This document shows, piece after piece, positions 51,499-60,398 of a stretch of DNA of 64,000 nt; position 1 is the first letter of the stretch, and every line of letters starts with the position of its first letter. The DNA is taken from assembly GCA_913057205.1 (NCBI GenBank), contig CAJXNO010000001.1, positions 124,001 through 188,000 on the forward strand. Direction: 5' to 3'. Under the pieces are notes generated by a model. It ran no database searches. It saw nothing but the letters and a program-made list of their open reading frames with translations, and was not told the origin of the DNA. This stretch comes from an uncultured Flavobacteriales bacterium. GTDB taxonomy: Bacteria > Bacteroidota > Bacteroidia > Flavobacteriales_G > Salibacteraceae. Position numbers and translations under genes: made by a program.

Positions 51499-53693
51499 TC
51501 CGAATTACCACCCTCATTTTATTGATGGGTTTGAGCGTTGCCGCTTCAGCGCAATTCAACCTTGGTTTCATCCGGAACCCTTCCATCCCTTACCTCCAAG
51601 AAACTACGCTTCCGAATTATTCTACGGCTGGTGGACTGAACACCCCACAGTTCTCTCAGATCGAATTGAACGGAGACAGCACAATGGACCTCTTCATCTT
51701 CGATCGCTCGGTGGATGTGGTACGCACTTACTTCGTAGACCCAGTGAATGGGGTATACAAATACGCTCCTGAGTATGAGTCGCACTTTCCTGCTGACCTG
51801 AAGGAGTTTGTATTGCTACGCGATTACGACTGCGATGGTCGACAAGACATCTTCACATACCATCAGGCGGGTTTTCGGGTGTATCGCAATACCACGCCTC
51901 AAGGTGGCGACTTGACCTTTGAAAAAATAAGCGATCAGATCCGCAGCGACTACGGTTCCTTCGAATCGGCAGCCTTTGTATTGGCAGGCGATGTGCCGGC
52001 CATTGTGGATGTGGATGGTGATGGTGATCTGGACATCCTGACCTTTGGAACGGTGAACTCAGAGAGTACCATCGAGTACCATCGCAACCTTTCTATGGAC
52101 CTCTACAACACCTGTGATAGCCTGATATTCGAAGTGGTTACCCAGTGCTGGGGAAATGTACAAGAGGCGGCCAATACGAGTACGCTCACCGCGATCAGCT
52201 GCAGGGGAATCGTTCCACCTACTTCCTCGCGCGATGAATTGCACCCAGGTTCCAGTGTGTTGCTGATCGATACCGATGGCGATGGCGATAAGGACTTGAT
52301 CTTGGGCGATATCCAGACCGATCATGTGGTCTATGCAACGAACACGGGCGATCTTCAATCTGCCGTGATCGATGTGAACACCCAAACCACGCAGTTCCCG
52401 AATGCACAGGATCCTGTGAACATGCAGTACCTCGTTTCTGGATACGAGATCGATGTGGATGGAGATTCAATCCAAGACTTGCTGATGTCGGTGAACAACT
52501 CGATCGATAGCTCTGTGAATACCGAACACATTTGGTATTACCGAAACACTGCACCAAGCGGTGCACCAAATTACGTCTTGCAGCAAAAGGATTTTCTACT
52601 GGATGAACAGTTCGATGCCGGCGCAAATACCTCCGTTCAAACGGCTCAGCTCAATGTAGACAATCGTCGTGACCTCCTGATTGCGGTGGATTATCGCCGT
52701 GACCCCGATGGCAGTACAAAGAGTAGGATCTACCGCTATGATCAGCAACCGGGCGGCGTTATGCAGTTCATCGACGACGATTACGCCAACCTGAGCAACT
52801 TCAACTTTTCCTCTGCCCAACTGGCCATGGGTGATCTGGATGGTGATGGCGATGAGGATATGCTGATCGGAGATGCGGAAGGCTTTTTGCACTACTTCCG
52901 AAACGATCCGGTGAACGGGGATGCCAACCACAGTTTGGTAGCACCCCAATACATGGGTATCAGCACCATCGGTAACAACGCATCACCAGCCATAGCAGAC
53001 ATCAATGGCGATGGACTCTTAGACCTGATCGTCGGGGAACGCACCGGAATCCTCTCGTACTTTGAGAATACCGGAACGGCAAGTGTACCTCAGTTTCCTT
53101 CAAGTCCAACCATCAGCAACTTCGGCGATATCGATGTGAGTGAATTGTGCTGCACAGGATATGCTACTCCACAGGTCATGGATGACCCCGCTTTTGGTCC
53201 AGGCACCTACTTGGTGATCGGATCGGATGAGAAATGGATCCGCATCTTTGAGATCACAGAAGACCTCAGCGGAAGCTTTCCTTTGATCGACAGTATTTAC
53301 GTAAATGCCGGCCGCATCGATCCACATTTGGTGCGCTTGTTTGATGAGGATGACGTCATCGGTCTTTTGGCAGGCGAAGCAGGTGGAGGACTGCTTTACT
53401 ACTACCGCAATGGAGATTATCCGGTAGGAAGCAGAGCGCTGAATGCGACTCAAGCGCCTGTTGATTTCCAACTCTTTCCGAATCCCAGCCAGGGCAGCTG
53501 GACCATGGCCTTCGATGGTTTAGTGTCTGGTACAGTGCGGGTGTTCAACGCCCTCGGCAAGGAAGTGATGCGCGAGGAGATGTTGTTGGAGCGCTCGTTC
53601 ACCTCATCTCTTCTCCTGCAGGGAGGCTACTACATCGTTTCATTCGAGGGGATTCATGGTAGATCCGTGAAACCTTTACTTATTTTGCGGTAG
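51495..53693 (+). CDS. Secreted FG-GAP/VCBS-repeat protein, T9SS cargo (pair member 2)
   Basis: This 732-residue paralog of the preceding gene shares the mature N-terminus (AQFNLGF) and the same domain order. FG-GAP loops include DYDCDGRQDIF, DVDGDGDLDILTF, DTDGDGDKDLILGD, DLDGDGDEDMLIGD and DINGDGLLDLIVGE. A central CDSLIFEVVTQCWGNVQE segment has a counterpart in the partner. The tail is DFQLFPNPSQGSWTMAF ... KPLLILR, a T9SS sorting domain. The ATG overlaps the upstream stop (ATGA), so the two proteins are translated together and may work as a pair. Confidence 0.88.
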   Translation: MIRITTLILLMGLSVAASAQFNLGFIRNPSIPYLQETTLPNYSTAGGLNTPQFSQIELNGDSTMDLFIFDRSVDVVRTYFVDPVNGVYKYAPEYESHFPADLKEFVLLRDYDCDGRQDIFTYHQAGFRVYRNTTPQGGDLTFEKISDQIRSDYGSFESAAFVLAGDVPAIVDVDGDGDLDILTFGTVNSESTIEYHRNLSMDLYNTCDSLIFEVVTQCWGNVQEAANTSTLTAISCRGIVPPTSSRDELHPGSSVLLIDTDGDGDKDLILGDIQTDHVVYATNTGDLQSAVIDVNTQTTQFPNAQDPVNMQYLVSGYEIDVDGDSIQDLLMSVNNSIDSSVNTEHIWYYRNTAPSGAPNYVLQQKDFLLDEQFDAGANTSVQTAQLNVDNRRDLLIAVDYRRDPDGSTKSRIYRYDQQPGGVMQFIDDDYANLSNFNFSSAQLAMGDLDGDGDEDMLIGDAEGFLHYFRNDPVNGDANHSLVAPQYMGISTIGNNASPAIADINGDGLLDLIVGERTGILSYFENTGTASVPQFPSSPTISNFGDIDVSELCCTGYATPQVMDDPAFGPGTYLVIGSDEKWIRIFEITEDLSGSFPLIDSIYVNAGRIDPHLVRLFDEDDVIGLLAGEAGGGLLYYYRNGDYPVGSRALNATQAPVDFQLFPNPSQGSWTMAFDGLVSGTVRVFNALGKEVMREEMLLERSFTSSLLLQGGYYIVSFEGIHGRSVKPLLILR

Positions 53694-53714
53694 ATTAAAC
53701 GTGTTTACTCCATA

Positions 53715-53978
53715 TTGATCGTCGTACTGATCATCCTTTTTGTGATCTTCATTTTGCAGAATGCAGAAACGGTAGACCTGACCTTCTTAGTGTGGGGCAT
53801 CGAGATGCCAAAGGCCTTGCTGATGATGCTCTGTGCTGCACTCGGGTTCTTGATCGGCCTGTTGGTGTTCTCCTACCGGAAGGCAAAGCCGAAGGAAACA
53901 TCACTGAACACTCCAGCCGCCCCTCTAGAGAAGAAAGAAGATACAGGCACTACTTCAGATAAACCGTCTTCGCATTGA
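53715..53978 (+). CDS. LapA family (DUF1049) small membrane protein
   Basis: This protein of about 87 residues has two helices separated by a short loop (LIILFVIFILQNAETVDLTF and LLMMLCAALGFLIGLLVFSY), then a charged tail. FILQNAE.V.L.FL.W is the LapA/DUF1049 signature; relatives help assemble lipopolysaccharide. The start is odd. TTG at 53715 would begin inside the first helix, while the frame upstream reads I-K-R-V-Y-S-I from ATT at 53694, right after the previous stop. ATT may therefore be the true (rare) start, or a changed ATG. The 3' end overlaps the convergent aldehyde dehydrogenase gene. Confidence 0.75.
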   Translation: MIVVLIILFVIFILQNAETVDLTFLVWGIEMPKALLMMLCAALGFLIGLLVFSYRKAKPKETSLNTPAAPLEKKEDTGTTSDKPSSH

Positions 53979-55305
53979 CGAAGGCGTGAATCCCTTCCGC
54001 GCTAAGCTCTCTTCCATATCCCGACCGCTTCACGCCACCAAAGGGTAGTCGAGGATCGCTTTTAACCAACTCATTGATGAAGACGGCGCCTTCATCGAAG
54101 CGCCACGCATGATCCAGAGCAGCTTCAGGTTCGCCGGTAAGAATACTTACACCTAGACCAAACGAAGAACGGTTGCTGAGCTCTATGGCTTCGTCGAGGT
54201 CTTTGATCTTAAGGAAGGGAACCACAGGTCCAAAGGTCTCTTCCTTGAAAACGGGCATGTCGAGACCCACATTGCCGAGTGCCGTTGGTTCATATCGGGC
54301 CCCATCGCGCTTACCGCCCATCAAACAGGTAGCTCCCATTGCTATGGAGCGCTCCACCTGTTCTTCCAATTTTTCAGCCAGGTCTACCCGTGCTAGCGGA
54401 CCGATGTTCGCATCCCCACCCAAAGGGTCTGCAAAACGGAGGGTTTTCATCTTTTCCAGAAATGCGGCAACATAGTCTTCATAGATGCCTTCGGCGATGA
54501 GAAAGCGCTTGCCTGCGATGCAACTTTGTCCGCTGTTCAGAAAGCGGGCTTTGAAGCCGGTATCCACCGCTTGCTTCAGATCAGCATCCGCAAGCACGAT
54601 CACCGCATTGCTCCCTCCGAGTTCCAATAAGCTTGGCTTAAGCGCTTTTCCTGCGGTAGCTGCAACCGCCTCACCAGCACGATCACTTCCGGTTAGAGAA
54701 ACTCCTTTAATGATAGGATGGCGAATCAGGTCATTAGCGGCTTGATTATCGAGCAATACCGTTCTAAATACATCTTCAGGAACACCAGCTTCCAAAAAAA
54801 GCTCCTCAATGAGCAGGGCACAACGTGAAACGTTTGGGGCGTGTTTCAGAACGGCGGTATTACCCGCCATCAAGGTGGGTGCTGCAAAGCGAAAGACTTG
54901 CCAGAACGGGAAGTTCCACGGCATGATGGCGTAGATTACCCCAAGCGGGTCGTAGCGCACAAAGCTCTTGTTGCCGTCTGTTGCAATAGGACGGGGTTTC
55001 AATTGTTCTTCTGCCTGTTCGGCGTAGTAGCTGCATACCCACGCACACTTTTCAACCTCGGCAACCGCTTCAGCGATCGGCTTGCCCATTTCAAGGGTGA
55101 TCACCTCAGCGCACCGGCGGTTGTTTGCTTTCAACACCGCTCCAACGCGCTGCAGATGCTCTGCTCGTTCTTGGATCGGTAGGGTTCTCCACTGTTGAAA
55201 GCGGAGTTGGGAGCGTTTCAGAACATCCTCTACACGATCAGGCGTATGTGGGGTGAATCGTTCCAGTTCTTCTAAGTTCCACGGATTGATTGAACGTATG
55301 CTCAT
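53950..55305 (-). CDS. NAD(P)-dependent aldehyde dehydrogenase (succinate-semialdehyde dehydrogenase-like)
   Basis: This 451-residue ALDH lies in the short SSADH-like group. It has IMPWNFPFWQVFRFAAPTLM (cofactor-binding start), GVSLTGSDRAGEAVAATAGK, the general-base segment LLELGGSNAVIVLADAD, the catalytic cysteine in FLNSGQSCIAGKRF, ETFGPVVPFLKI and LPFGGVKRSGYGRELS. It oxidises an aldehyde to the acid; succinate semialdehyde is the usual substrate of close families. ATG at 55305 starts with SIRSINPWNLEEL; an ATG 18 bases upstream is possible. It is divergent from the acyltransferase gene. Confidence 0.92.
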   Translation of the reverse strand: MSIRSINPWNLEELERFTPHTPDRVEDVLKRSQLRFQQWRTLPIQERAEHLQRVGAVLKANNRRCAEVITLEMGKPIAEAVAEVEKCAWVCSYYAEQAEEQLKPRPIATDGNKSFVRYDPLGVIYAIMPWNFPFWQVFRFAAPTLMAGNTAVLKHAPNVSRCALLIEELFLEAGVPEDVFRTVLLDNQAANDLIRHPIIKGVSLTGSDRAGEAVAATAGKALKPSLLELGGSNAVIVLADADLKQAVDTGFKARFLNSGQSCIAGKRFLIAEGIYEDYVAAFLEKMKTLRFADPLGGDANIGPLARVDLAEKLEEQVERSIAMGATCLMGGKRDGARYEPTALGNVGLDMPVFKEETFGPVVPFLKIKDLDEAIELSNRSSFGLGVSILTGEPEAALDHAWRFDEGAVFINELVKSDPRLPFGGVKRSGYGRELSAEGIHAFVNAKTVYLK

Positions 55306-55405
55306 GGTCTTGTTTTCATTCATTCCCCCCAATATAAGCAGCACAATCCGAAAAGGCTTCACATGGTGGTAACACTTCCTTCGGCACCAAGCATACATTT
55401 GCACG

Positions 55406-56647
55406 ATGCTTTTTCTCTTCCTCAGATACTGGCTCAGTTTGGCGATGCGTGTGTGGTATCGGCGTGCTTACGTACATTTTGATGCTCCGCTTCCTATGGA
55501 TGGTCCGATCATCTTTGCCTGTACGCACCCCAATTCTGCGGTAGACTACCTCTTGGCTCCACTAATCCATCGGATGCCTACCTACGTTTTGGTGCGGGGG
55601 GATGTGTTCGAGAAACCGCTTTTGAACAAGGTGTTTCGTGCGATCTTCATGCTGCCGGTTTACCGATTCCGTGATGGTTTTGCATCCATCAATAAGAACC
55701 AGGATAGTTTCAAGACGTGCTATGAGCATTTCGATAAGCAGGGTAGGGTGCTGATCTTTTCGGAAGGAATCTGCATTCAAGAAAAAGTGCTTCAGCCTTT
55801 GCGCAAAGGAACGGCTCGATTGGCCTTGAACTACCTTGCACAGCATGGCGGCGAGAAGGTCTACATCGTACCCATCTCTGGCAGCTACACACGTTTCAGG
55901 CATTTTCGTTCATCCATCATGGTAAACTATGGCAAGGCGATCGATGCCCGAGCATACATGGAGCTTTTTGAAGAGAACGCCAACAAAGCCTATGAACGTT
56001 TGACGGCGGATGTGGATGAGCAGTTGAGGAAGCAATACATCACCTTTCAGGATTATGCGGATGACTCAAGCGCTGAGCGTGTGATGATGGCGCACCGCCT
56101 AGAGCGAACTGCTCCAGGTGCTGCTTGGCGCGTCGATGACCGAAGCGTATTTGATGGAGAGAAATCATTGTCGGAGCGCTTGAATACAGCCCATGTAGAT
56201 ACCCGTGAAGTGCTTGAACTGTGTGAGCGCACGGGTATTGACCCCAATGACGATGGTGTGTTGAGCAGCTCTACTTCACCTTGGACTTCGCTGGTGTACT
56301 TGATGCTGGCCACACCGATTGTAGCTCTTGCTGCACTTACCGTGGTATTTCCATACCTGATGGGCAGGTGGATCGTGAATCGATGGATCAAAGACATCAT
56401 CTTCGATAATACAGTGATGGTGATGGGTGGTACCGTGCTCTACGTACTGCAATTTGCTGTTTTGCTGATCGTAGGATTATCCACGATGGGTTGGTTAGGA
56501 CTCGCCTTACCGTTCGTGGTGCTGATGATCACCATGGTCGGACTCGAAGTGATCGATCCATTCATCTTGCATTGGCGCAGATGGAAGCATCGTGCTCACC
56601 TTGATAAGCTTGAGGTGTTGGCGCAGAAAGTACGTGCCTTCACTTAG
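55406..56647 (+). CDS. PlsC-type 1-acylglycerol-3-phosphate acyltransferase family protein
   Basis: This 413-residue protein has an N-terminal helix and a PlsC domain. Block I is CTHPNSAVDYLLAP (HPNSxxD form), block II LPVYRFRDGF, block III ILIFSEGIC-like FSEGICIQE, and block IV KVYIVPISGSY. The C-terminal third has two or three membrane helices (MLATPIVALAALTVVFPYL, LQFAVLLIVGLSTMGWLG). This combination is common in Bacteroidota glycerol-3-phosphate acyltransferases of membrane lipid synthesis. Its stop overlaps the convergent VOC gene by four bases. Confidence 0.88.
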   Translation: MLFLFLRYWLSLAMRVWYRRAYVHFDAPLPMDGPIIFACTHPNSAVDYLLAPLIHRMPTYVLVRGDVFEKPLLNKVFRAIFMLPVYRFRDGFASINKNQDSFKTCYEHFDKQGRVLIFSEGICIQEKVLQPLRKGTARLALNYLAQHGGEKVYIVPISGSYTRFRHFRSSIMVNYGKAIDARAYMELFEENANKAYERLTADVDEQLRKQYITFQDYADDSSAERVMMAHRLERTAPGAAWRVDDRSVFDGEKSLSERLNTAHVDTREVLELCERTGIDPNDDGVLSSSTSPWTSLVYLMLATPIVALAALTVVFPYLMGRWIVNRWIKDIIFDNTVMVMGGTVLYVLQFAVLLIVGLSTMGWLGLALPFVVLMITMVGLEVIDPFILHWRRWKHRAHLDKLEVLAQKVRAFT

Positions 56648-57684
56648 TCTTTTACCCGGGTCATCCCGATCACTTTGAACAGGAAGTCAGGCAGGGGTTT
56701 GTTCTTGCGTGCTTCACTCAGGGTGATGCGCCACCCAAGTTTCTTGGAGATGGTGATCTTATCGGTTTCCACGAGTTCAATCAACGTACCCTCTGGATCT
56801 TCTACATAGGCAAACCGTCCCGCCGCTTCGCCCATGGAGAAACTATCGCCTGTATCAATCGTGAAGGCATTGTTCAACGCATCGGCGCGTTGCTTGATGG
56901 CATCCATTTGGTTTACATCAAAGCAAAGGTGGATGAAGCCTTGGTCGCCCCAATACCGTCCCTTCATGTTGTGCTCCATCGGTTCAGCGGAGGTCACCTG
57001 CACCAGCTCGAGGAAGAAGTCGCCAAAGACCTTCGAGAAGGCACCGTTGTTGCGTTGACTCGGCGCGATGCGTACGCGTCGGTAGGTCTCGTCCCCTCCG
57101 GCTAGGCCTTTGAAGTCAGCGAAGACCCCGGTTTCATCCGACAGGACCTTATCGATCCCGAGTACCTTTCCGTAGAAATGAAGGGCTTTTTCCATATCGG
57201 TCACCCCGATAACCATGCCTTCTATACCCCCAAATGCGTCTTTTTTTCGCTTGTACCAGCTCTTGGACTCTGCTATGATGAATGGGTTTCCGAAGGGATC
57301 GGTTACATTGAACGCTGGGTTTCCGACCGGGTCCTTTCCAAGGTCACTTGGTTTCGATGCTTTCATTTGCGCGTGAGCTGAAATTGCCTTGTCGCACTTG
57401 ATTCGGGTAATCAATAAACCAGGTCTGCGCAACGAAAAGGAAGGCTGATCAGCAGGTTTTCTGCTGGTATATTGCCAGATCTCCATTCCGCCGCCGCCGT
57501 TGAGGTTCATGGCTAGAATGGCGTGCCGTGATTGCACCTTATCTCCAGTGTATTGAGTCATTAAGGGTGCTTCTGCAGCCTCATCGAAAACCGGCACATC
57601 AAAGCCAAAGTTTTGGCGATACCAGCGGAAAGACTCGTGCACATTTGGGGTTCCAATACCGACTTGTTGTATACCGTTGATCAT
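56644..57684 (-). CDS. Two-domain VOC (glyoxalase/dioxygenase superfamily) protein
   Basis: This 346-residue protein has two VOC domains. The first (GIQQVGIGTPNVHESFRWYR, near 3-130) contains FGFDVPVF and a variant metal site. The second (MVIGVTDMEKALHFYGKVLG, near 155-315) ends with GFIHLCFDVNQMDAIK and PEGTLIELVETD, where the H and E look like metal ligands. Such proteins include glyoxalases, extradiol dioxygenases and isomerases; I cannot name the substrate. It starts one base after the SDR gene's stop, so the two are likely one operon. Confidence 0.85.
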   Translation of the reverse strand: MINGIQQVGIGTPNVHESFRWYRQNFGFDVPVFDEAAEAPLMTQYTGDKVQSRHAILAMNLNGGGGMEIWQYTSRKPADQPSFSLRRPGLLITRIKCDKAISAHAQMKASKPSDLGKDPVGNPAFNVTDPFGNPFIIAESKSWYKRKKDAFGGIEGMVIGVTDMEKALHFYGKVLGIDKVLSDETGVFADFKGLAGGDETYRRVRIAPSQRNNGAFSKVFGDFFLELVQVTSAEPMEHNMKGRYWGDQGFIHLCFDVNQMDAIKQRADALNNAFTIDTGDSFSMGEAAGRFAYVEDPEGTLIELVETDKITISKKLGWRITLSEARKNKPLPDFLFKVIGMTRVKD

Positions 57685-57685
57685 T

Positions 57686-58486
57686 TCAGTTAGGCTTGAA
57701 TTTATGTACGATCGATCGGAAGATCGTGGGGAAGAAACGTTTTACAAAGATCAGAAGTTGTTCGCGTCCAAGATAGACTACTGCACGTTTTCGTTCGGCA
57801 GCGCGGATGATACGTTTTGCACAAATCGCTGGGTCGAGGCCAGCGTTGAGGCGATCGTCCATGGTACCCTGAGCGCTGCCATCGCTTGTCATCGCGTTGA
57901 TCGACATGTTGGTGCGGACACGTCCGGGTAGGGCCATTAGGATATGAATGTTCTTGTTGTTTGCCTTCAGCTCTGCTTGAAGGGACTCAAAATAACCGTG
58001 CAAAGCGTGTTTGGATGCGGCATAAGAGGATCGAAGCGGAAAGCCAAACATTCCGGCCGGGGAACTCATGTTGATGATCATGCCTTCGTTTCGCTTCATC
58101 ATTCGTGGGAGTACAGCTTTTGTGAGCGCAGTAGCGCCGAAGAAATTAGTCTCCATGATACGGCGCTCAGATGCTCGGTTAGCCTCCCATGTTAGTGCAC
58201 GTTGACTGATGCCTGCATTGTTAATGAGTACGCTGACTTCAGCGATCATCATGGCGTTTTTTGACAGGATCTCATCGATTTCACTTGGATTAGATAAATC
58301 AATAACCAGGTTGCGGTGTTGTTCTGTGTGAGGGAGCGACCATCTCAAGGTTTCCAGCTCTTCTTGATTGCGTGCTGAAAGGATCAGTCGAGCACCAAAC
58401 GGAGCCAGCTGGCGAGCGAAAGCTTTACCTATGCCGCTAGATGCTCCAGTGATCCAAACGACTTTATTATTCCAGAGGCTGCTCAT
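57686..58486 (-). CDS. Short-chain dehydrogenase/reductase
   Basis: This 266-residue SDR of the classical type has the cofactor motif VVWITGASSGIGKAFARQLA, INNAGISQRA, and the active-site Ser in INMSSPAGMFG with SSYAASKHALHGYFESL (Y-x-x-x-K). The C-terminal IFVKRFFPTIFRSI is hydrophobic, as in membrane-associated DHRS7-like reductases. The start codon lies at 58486. The substrate is unknown. It is followed directly by the VOC gene. Confidence 0.92.
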   Translation of the reverse strand: MSSLWNNKVVWITGASSGIGKAFARQLAPFGARLILSARNQEELETLRWSLPHTEQHRNLVIDLSNPSEIDEILSKNAMMIAEVSVLINNAGISQRALTWEANRASERRIMETNFFGATALTKAVLPRMMKRNEGMIINMSSPAGMFGFPLRSSYAASKHALHGYFESLQAELKANNKNIHILMALPGRVRTNMSINAMTSDGSAQGTMDDRLNAGLDPAICAKRIIRAAERKRAVVYLGREQLLIFVKRFFPTIFRSIVHKFKPN

Positions 58487-58597
58487 CGGCTACAAACCAA
58501 GTATTTTTTTACGTTCCGTGGGCCAGGCAATTTAGCTTTCACCGAACAGGGGCTGTTAAAAACAGTAAGGATTCTTTTCGGTTATCTTTATCAATCG

Positions 58598-59362
58598 ATG
58601 AATATGCGTTCGATCTATTGGCTGATCCTTATCGTGCTCTTTTCTGCCTGTCAGCAGGAAGGCAACCGCAGCTACGCCCAGCAGCCTCCTTCACATGAGG
58701 CGTACGATGCTTTGCTTAAAAAGTATGTAGACAGTGCGGGCGATGTGGATTATAAAGGCCTTCAAGCCGATAGCGTGAGCCTGAATGCCTATTTGCAGGT
58801 GCTATCTGCCCATCACCCCAACGAAAAGTGGACCAAAGATGAGCAATTGGCCTATTGGATCAATGCATACAATGCGTTCACCCTTCAACTGATCATCCGC
58901 AACTATCCCATCGGATCCATCAAGGACATCACCTTCGTGAATATTCCCTTGGTGCATTCCCCGTGGGACCTTGAATTCATTCAGATCGAAGACGAGACCT
59001 ATGACTTGAACGACATTGAGCATGGCATCATCCGCAAGCAGTTTGAGGTACCGGAAATCCACTTTGCGCTGGTGTGTGCGGCACGTTCATGTCCACGTTT
59101 ACGTCAGGAGGCTTATGTTGCCGAAAGCTTAGCAGAACAGTTGACAGACCAAGCCAAAGACTTTCTATCTGATCCCAGCAAGAACCTGATCACAAAGGAT
59201 TTCGTGCAGCTATCCAAGCTCTTTACATGGTACCGTGGCGATTTCAAAACAGATGGTAGTTTGATCAACTATGTGCAGCGCTACGTGAACAAGCCCATTG
59301 ATGCCAACGCACGCATTGGTTCCTTGCCTTACAATTGGAATTTGAACGCGCAAATGCGCTAG
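58598..59362 (+). CDS. DUF547 family lipoprotein
   Basis: This 254-residue protein starts with a lipoprotein signal (IYWLILIVLFSAC, Cys lipobox near residue 18). The DUF547 core is complete: DEQLAYWINAYNAFTLQLI, SIKDITFVNIPLVHSPWDLE, DLNDIEHGIIRKQF and HFALVCAARSCPRLRQEAY with the conserved Cys pair. The family is of unknown function and common in marine bacteria. ATG at 58598 or 58604 may be used. A strong Bacteroidota promoter is not apparent. Confidence 0.9.
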   Translation: MNMRSIYWLILIVLFSACQQEGNRSYAQQPPSHEAYDALLKKYVDSAGDVDYKGLQADSVSLNAYLQVLSAHHPNEKWTKDEQLAYWINAYNAFTLQLIIRNYPIGSIKDITFVNIPLVHSPWDLEFIQIEDETYDLNDIEHGIIRKQFEVPEIHFALVCAARSCPRLRQEAYVAESLAEQLTDQAKDFLSDPSKNLITKDFVQLSKLFTWYRGDFKTDGSLINYVQRYVNKPIDANARIGSLPYNWNLNAQMR

Positions 59363-59447
59363 ATTTTCACTAGTTTTCTGTCCTGAATCTAAGCCGGTCG
59401 AACTGATCGAACGATACCGCAAGAAAACCAACGAAGAGCTCGTCAAG

Positions 59448-59753
59448 GTGATTGAGTCGCCCGCAGATTACCAGCCTGAGGCGATCAAAGTGGCCAAACA
59501 GGTCTTGCGTTCCCGTAACTTAGAGCAGGCTGACCTTCTCAAGTTAGCCCGCGCCATTCAGACCGAGAAGATCGATCGCTACCTCGATGGCTTCTCCGTG
59601 GTCAATGACAAACTCGAGTTGCCGGAAAGCCACTTTTTGAATGAGGAAGAAATGAAGCTTCTTTTCAAGACCTGTTTCACCCGCTGGAAGGAGGAAAACG
59701 ACGACATGATACCAGATAGTTCGCTCTACGTGCTTGGCGCTGGATTTGGATGA
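59448..59753 (+). CDS. Hypothetical protein without a clear start codon
   Basis: This is an acidic, helical protein of at least 101 residues. GTG at 59448 is the first usual start, but coding character continues upstream in the same frame (PVELIERYRKKTNEELVKV), back into the end of the DUF547 gene, with no ATG, GTG or TTG. CTG at 59403 is the only near-start. The core ADYQPEAIKVAKQVLRSRNL resembles a small uncharacterised family I have seen in Bacteroidota. It ends YVLGAGFG, overlapping the next ATG by four bases. Confidence 0.55.
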   Translation: MIESPADYQPEAIKVAKQVLRSRNLEQADLLKLARAIQTEKIDRYLDGFSVVNDKLELPESHFLNEEEMKLLFKTCFTRWKEENDDMIPDSSLYVLGAGFG

Positions 59754-60082
59754 TCATCAACGGAGAAAAGCCAGCCACGGCTATGCTGATCTTCGCGGGG
59801 GCACCGCTCTCACAGGTGATCTCTGGTATGATCTTGAAGAACACCATCGCAGATGCCAATTTGGCTCCGGATTCCTACGTATGGCAAATGGTGATCGGAT
59901 TACTGGCCGGAGCCGCCATGGCTGGTTCAGCGATCTTCCAGGGAAGAACAGGCGCAAGGGCATGTGATGCCATCGCTGCGGGCGCAAATGACACCGCCAA
60001 GTACATCATGATCATCGGTATCGTAGAAACAGTGGCCTTGTTCGTGATGATCTTTACGATGACTGGTCTGCTGACGGGCTAG
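59750..60082 (+). CDS. V-type ATPase subunit K-like protein lacking its first helix
   Basis: This 110-residue membrane protein has three helices: MLIFAGAPLSQVISGMILKN, WQMVIGLLAGAAMAGSAIFQ and YIMIIGIVETVALFVMIF. The AGAPLSQ...GMIL turn, the GxAxxxSAxxQGRxGA stretch and the buried Glu in GIVETVALFV are those of V-type ATP synthase proteolipid K, the rotor ring subunit. The usual first helix and its loop (about 45 residues) are missing, and no other V-ATPase gene is nearby. The frame upstream of the ATG closes at 59717 without helix character. It is probably a remnant or a deletion, although a distinct short protein cannot be excluded. Confidence 0.5.
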   Translation: MIINGEKPATAMLIFAGAPLSQVISGMILKNTIADANLAPDSYVWQMVIGLLAGAAMAGSAIFQGRTGARACDAIAAGANDTAKYIMIIGIVETVALFVMIFTMTGLLTG

Positions 60083-60106
60083 TAGCTGACCGCTAAGCAT
60101 AAGAGG

Positions 60107-60128
60107 GGCGTCTGTGGTTGTAGACGCC
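60107..60128 (+). terminator. Rho-independent-type terminator
   Basis: GGCGTCT (60107-60113) and AGACGCC (60122-60128) form a perfect 7-bp GC-rich stem with an 8-base loop, followed by TTCATTCTTTCT. It lies about 25 bases after the stop of the subunit K-like gene. Confidence 0.7.
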
Positions 60129-60158
60129 TTCATTCTTTCTACAGCGAACCCAGAGCTA

Positions 60159-60398
60159 TTAGCCTTCGAAGAGTTGGCAGGTTACATCGTATACCCTGTC
60201 GCCATTATAGGAGGTCCCTTCTAGGTATTCGCAGATTTCTTCTGCCTCTTTTTTAGTGTTACGCAGATCAGACTCAGAGGTGTAGGTATCGGGAAAGTCC
60301 TCTTGATTGGTGTACGTGAACTCACACGTGAAGTCCTTGGCGCAAGAACTCATGATCAAGGCTGAATCAGCGGCGAAAAGCCAAATGTGTGTTTTCAT
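60159..60398 (-). CDS. Small hypothetical lipoprotein
   Basis: This 79-residue protein has a lipoprotein-like signal (MKTHIWLFAADSALIMSSC, Cys at residue 19). The mature part of about 60 residues has further cysteines (FTCEF, EEICEYL, VTCQLFEG), which could form disulfides. No family is recognised. ATG at 60398 is used because the longer frame adds 37 residues without signal character. Confidence 0.55.
   Translation of the reverse strand: MKTHIWLFAADSALIMSSCAKDFTCEFTYTNQEDFPDTYTSESDLRNTKKEAEEICEYLEGTSYNGDRVYDVTCQLFEG

Noticed and set aside
59227-59380. Possible fusion of the DUF547 gene with the following hypothetical gene
   Set aside because: The DUF547 protein has a natural end (YNWNLNAQMR) and the downstream frame differs, so a fusion is not supported.
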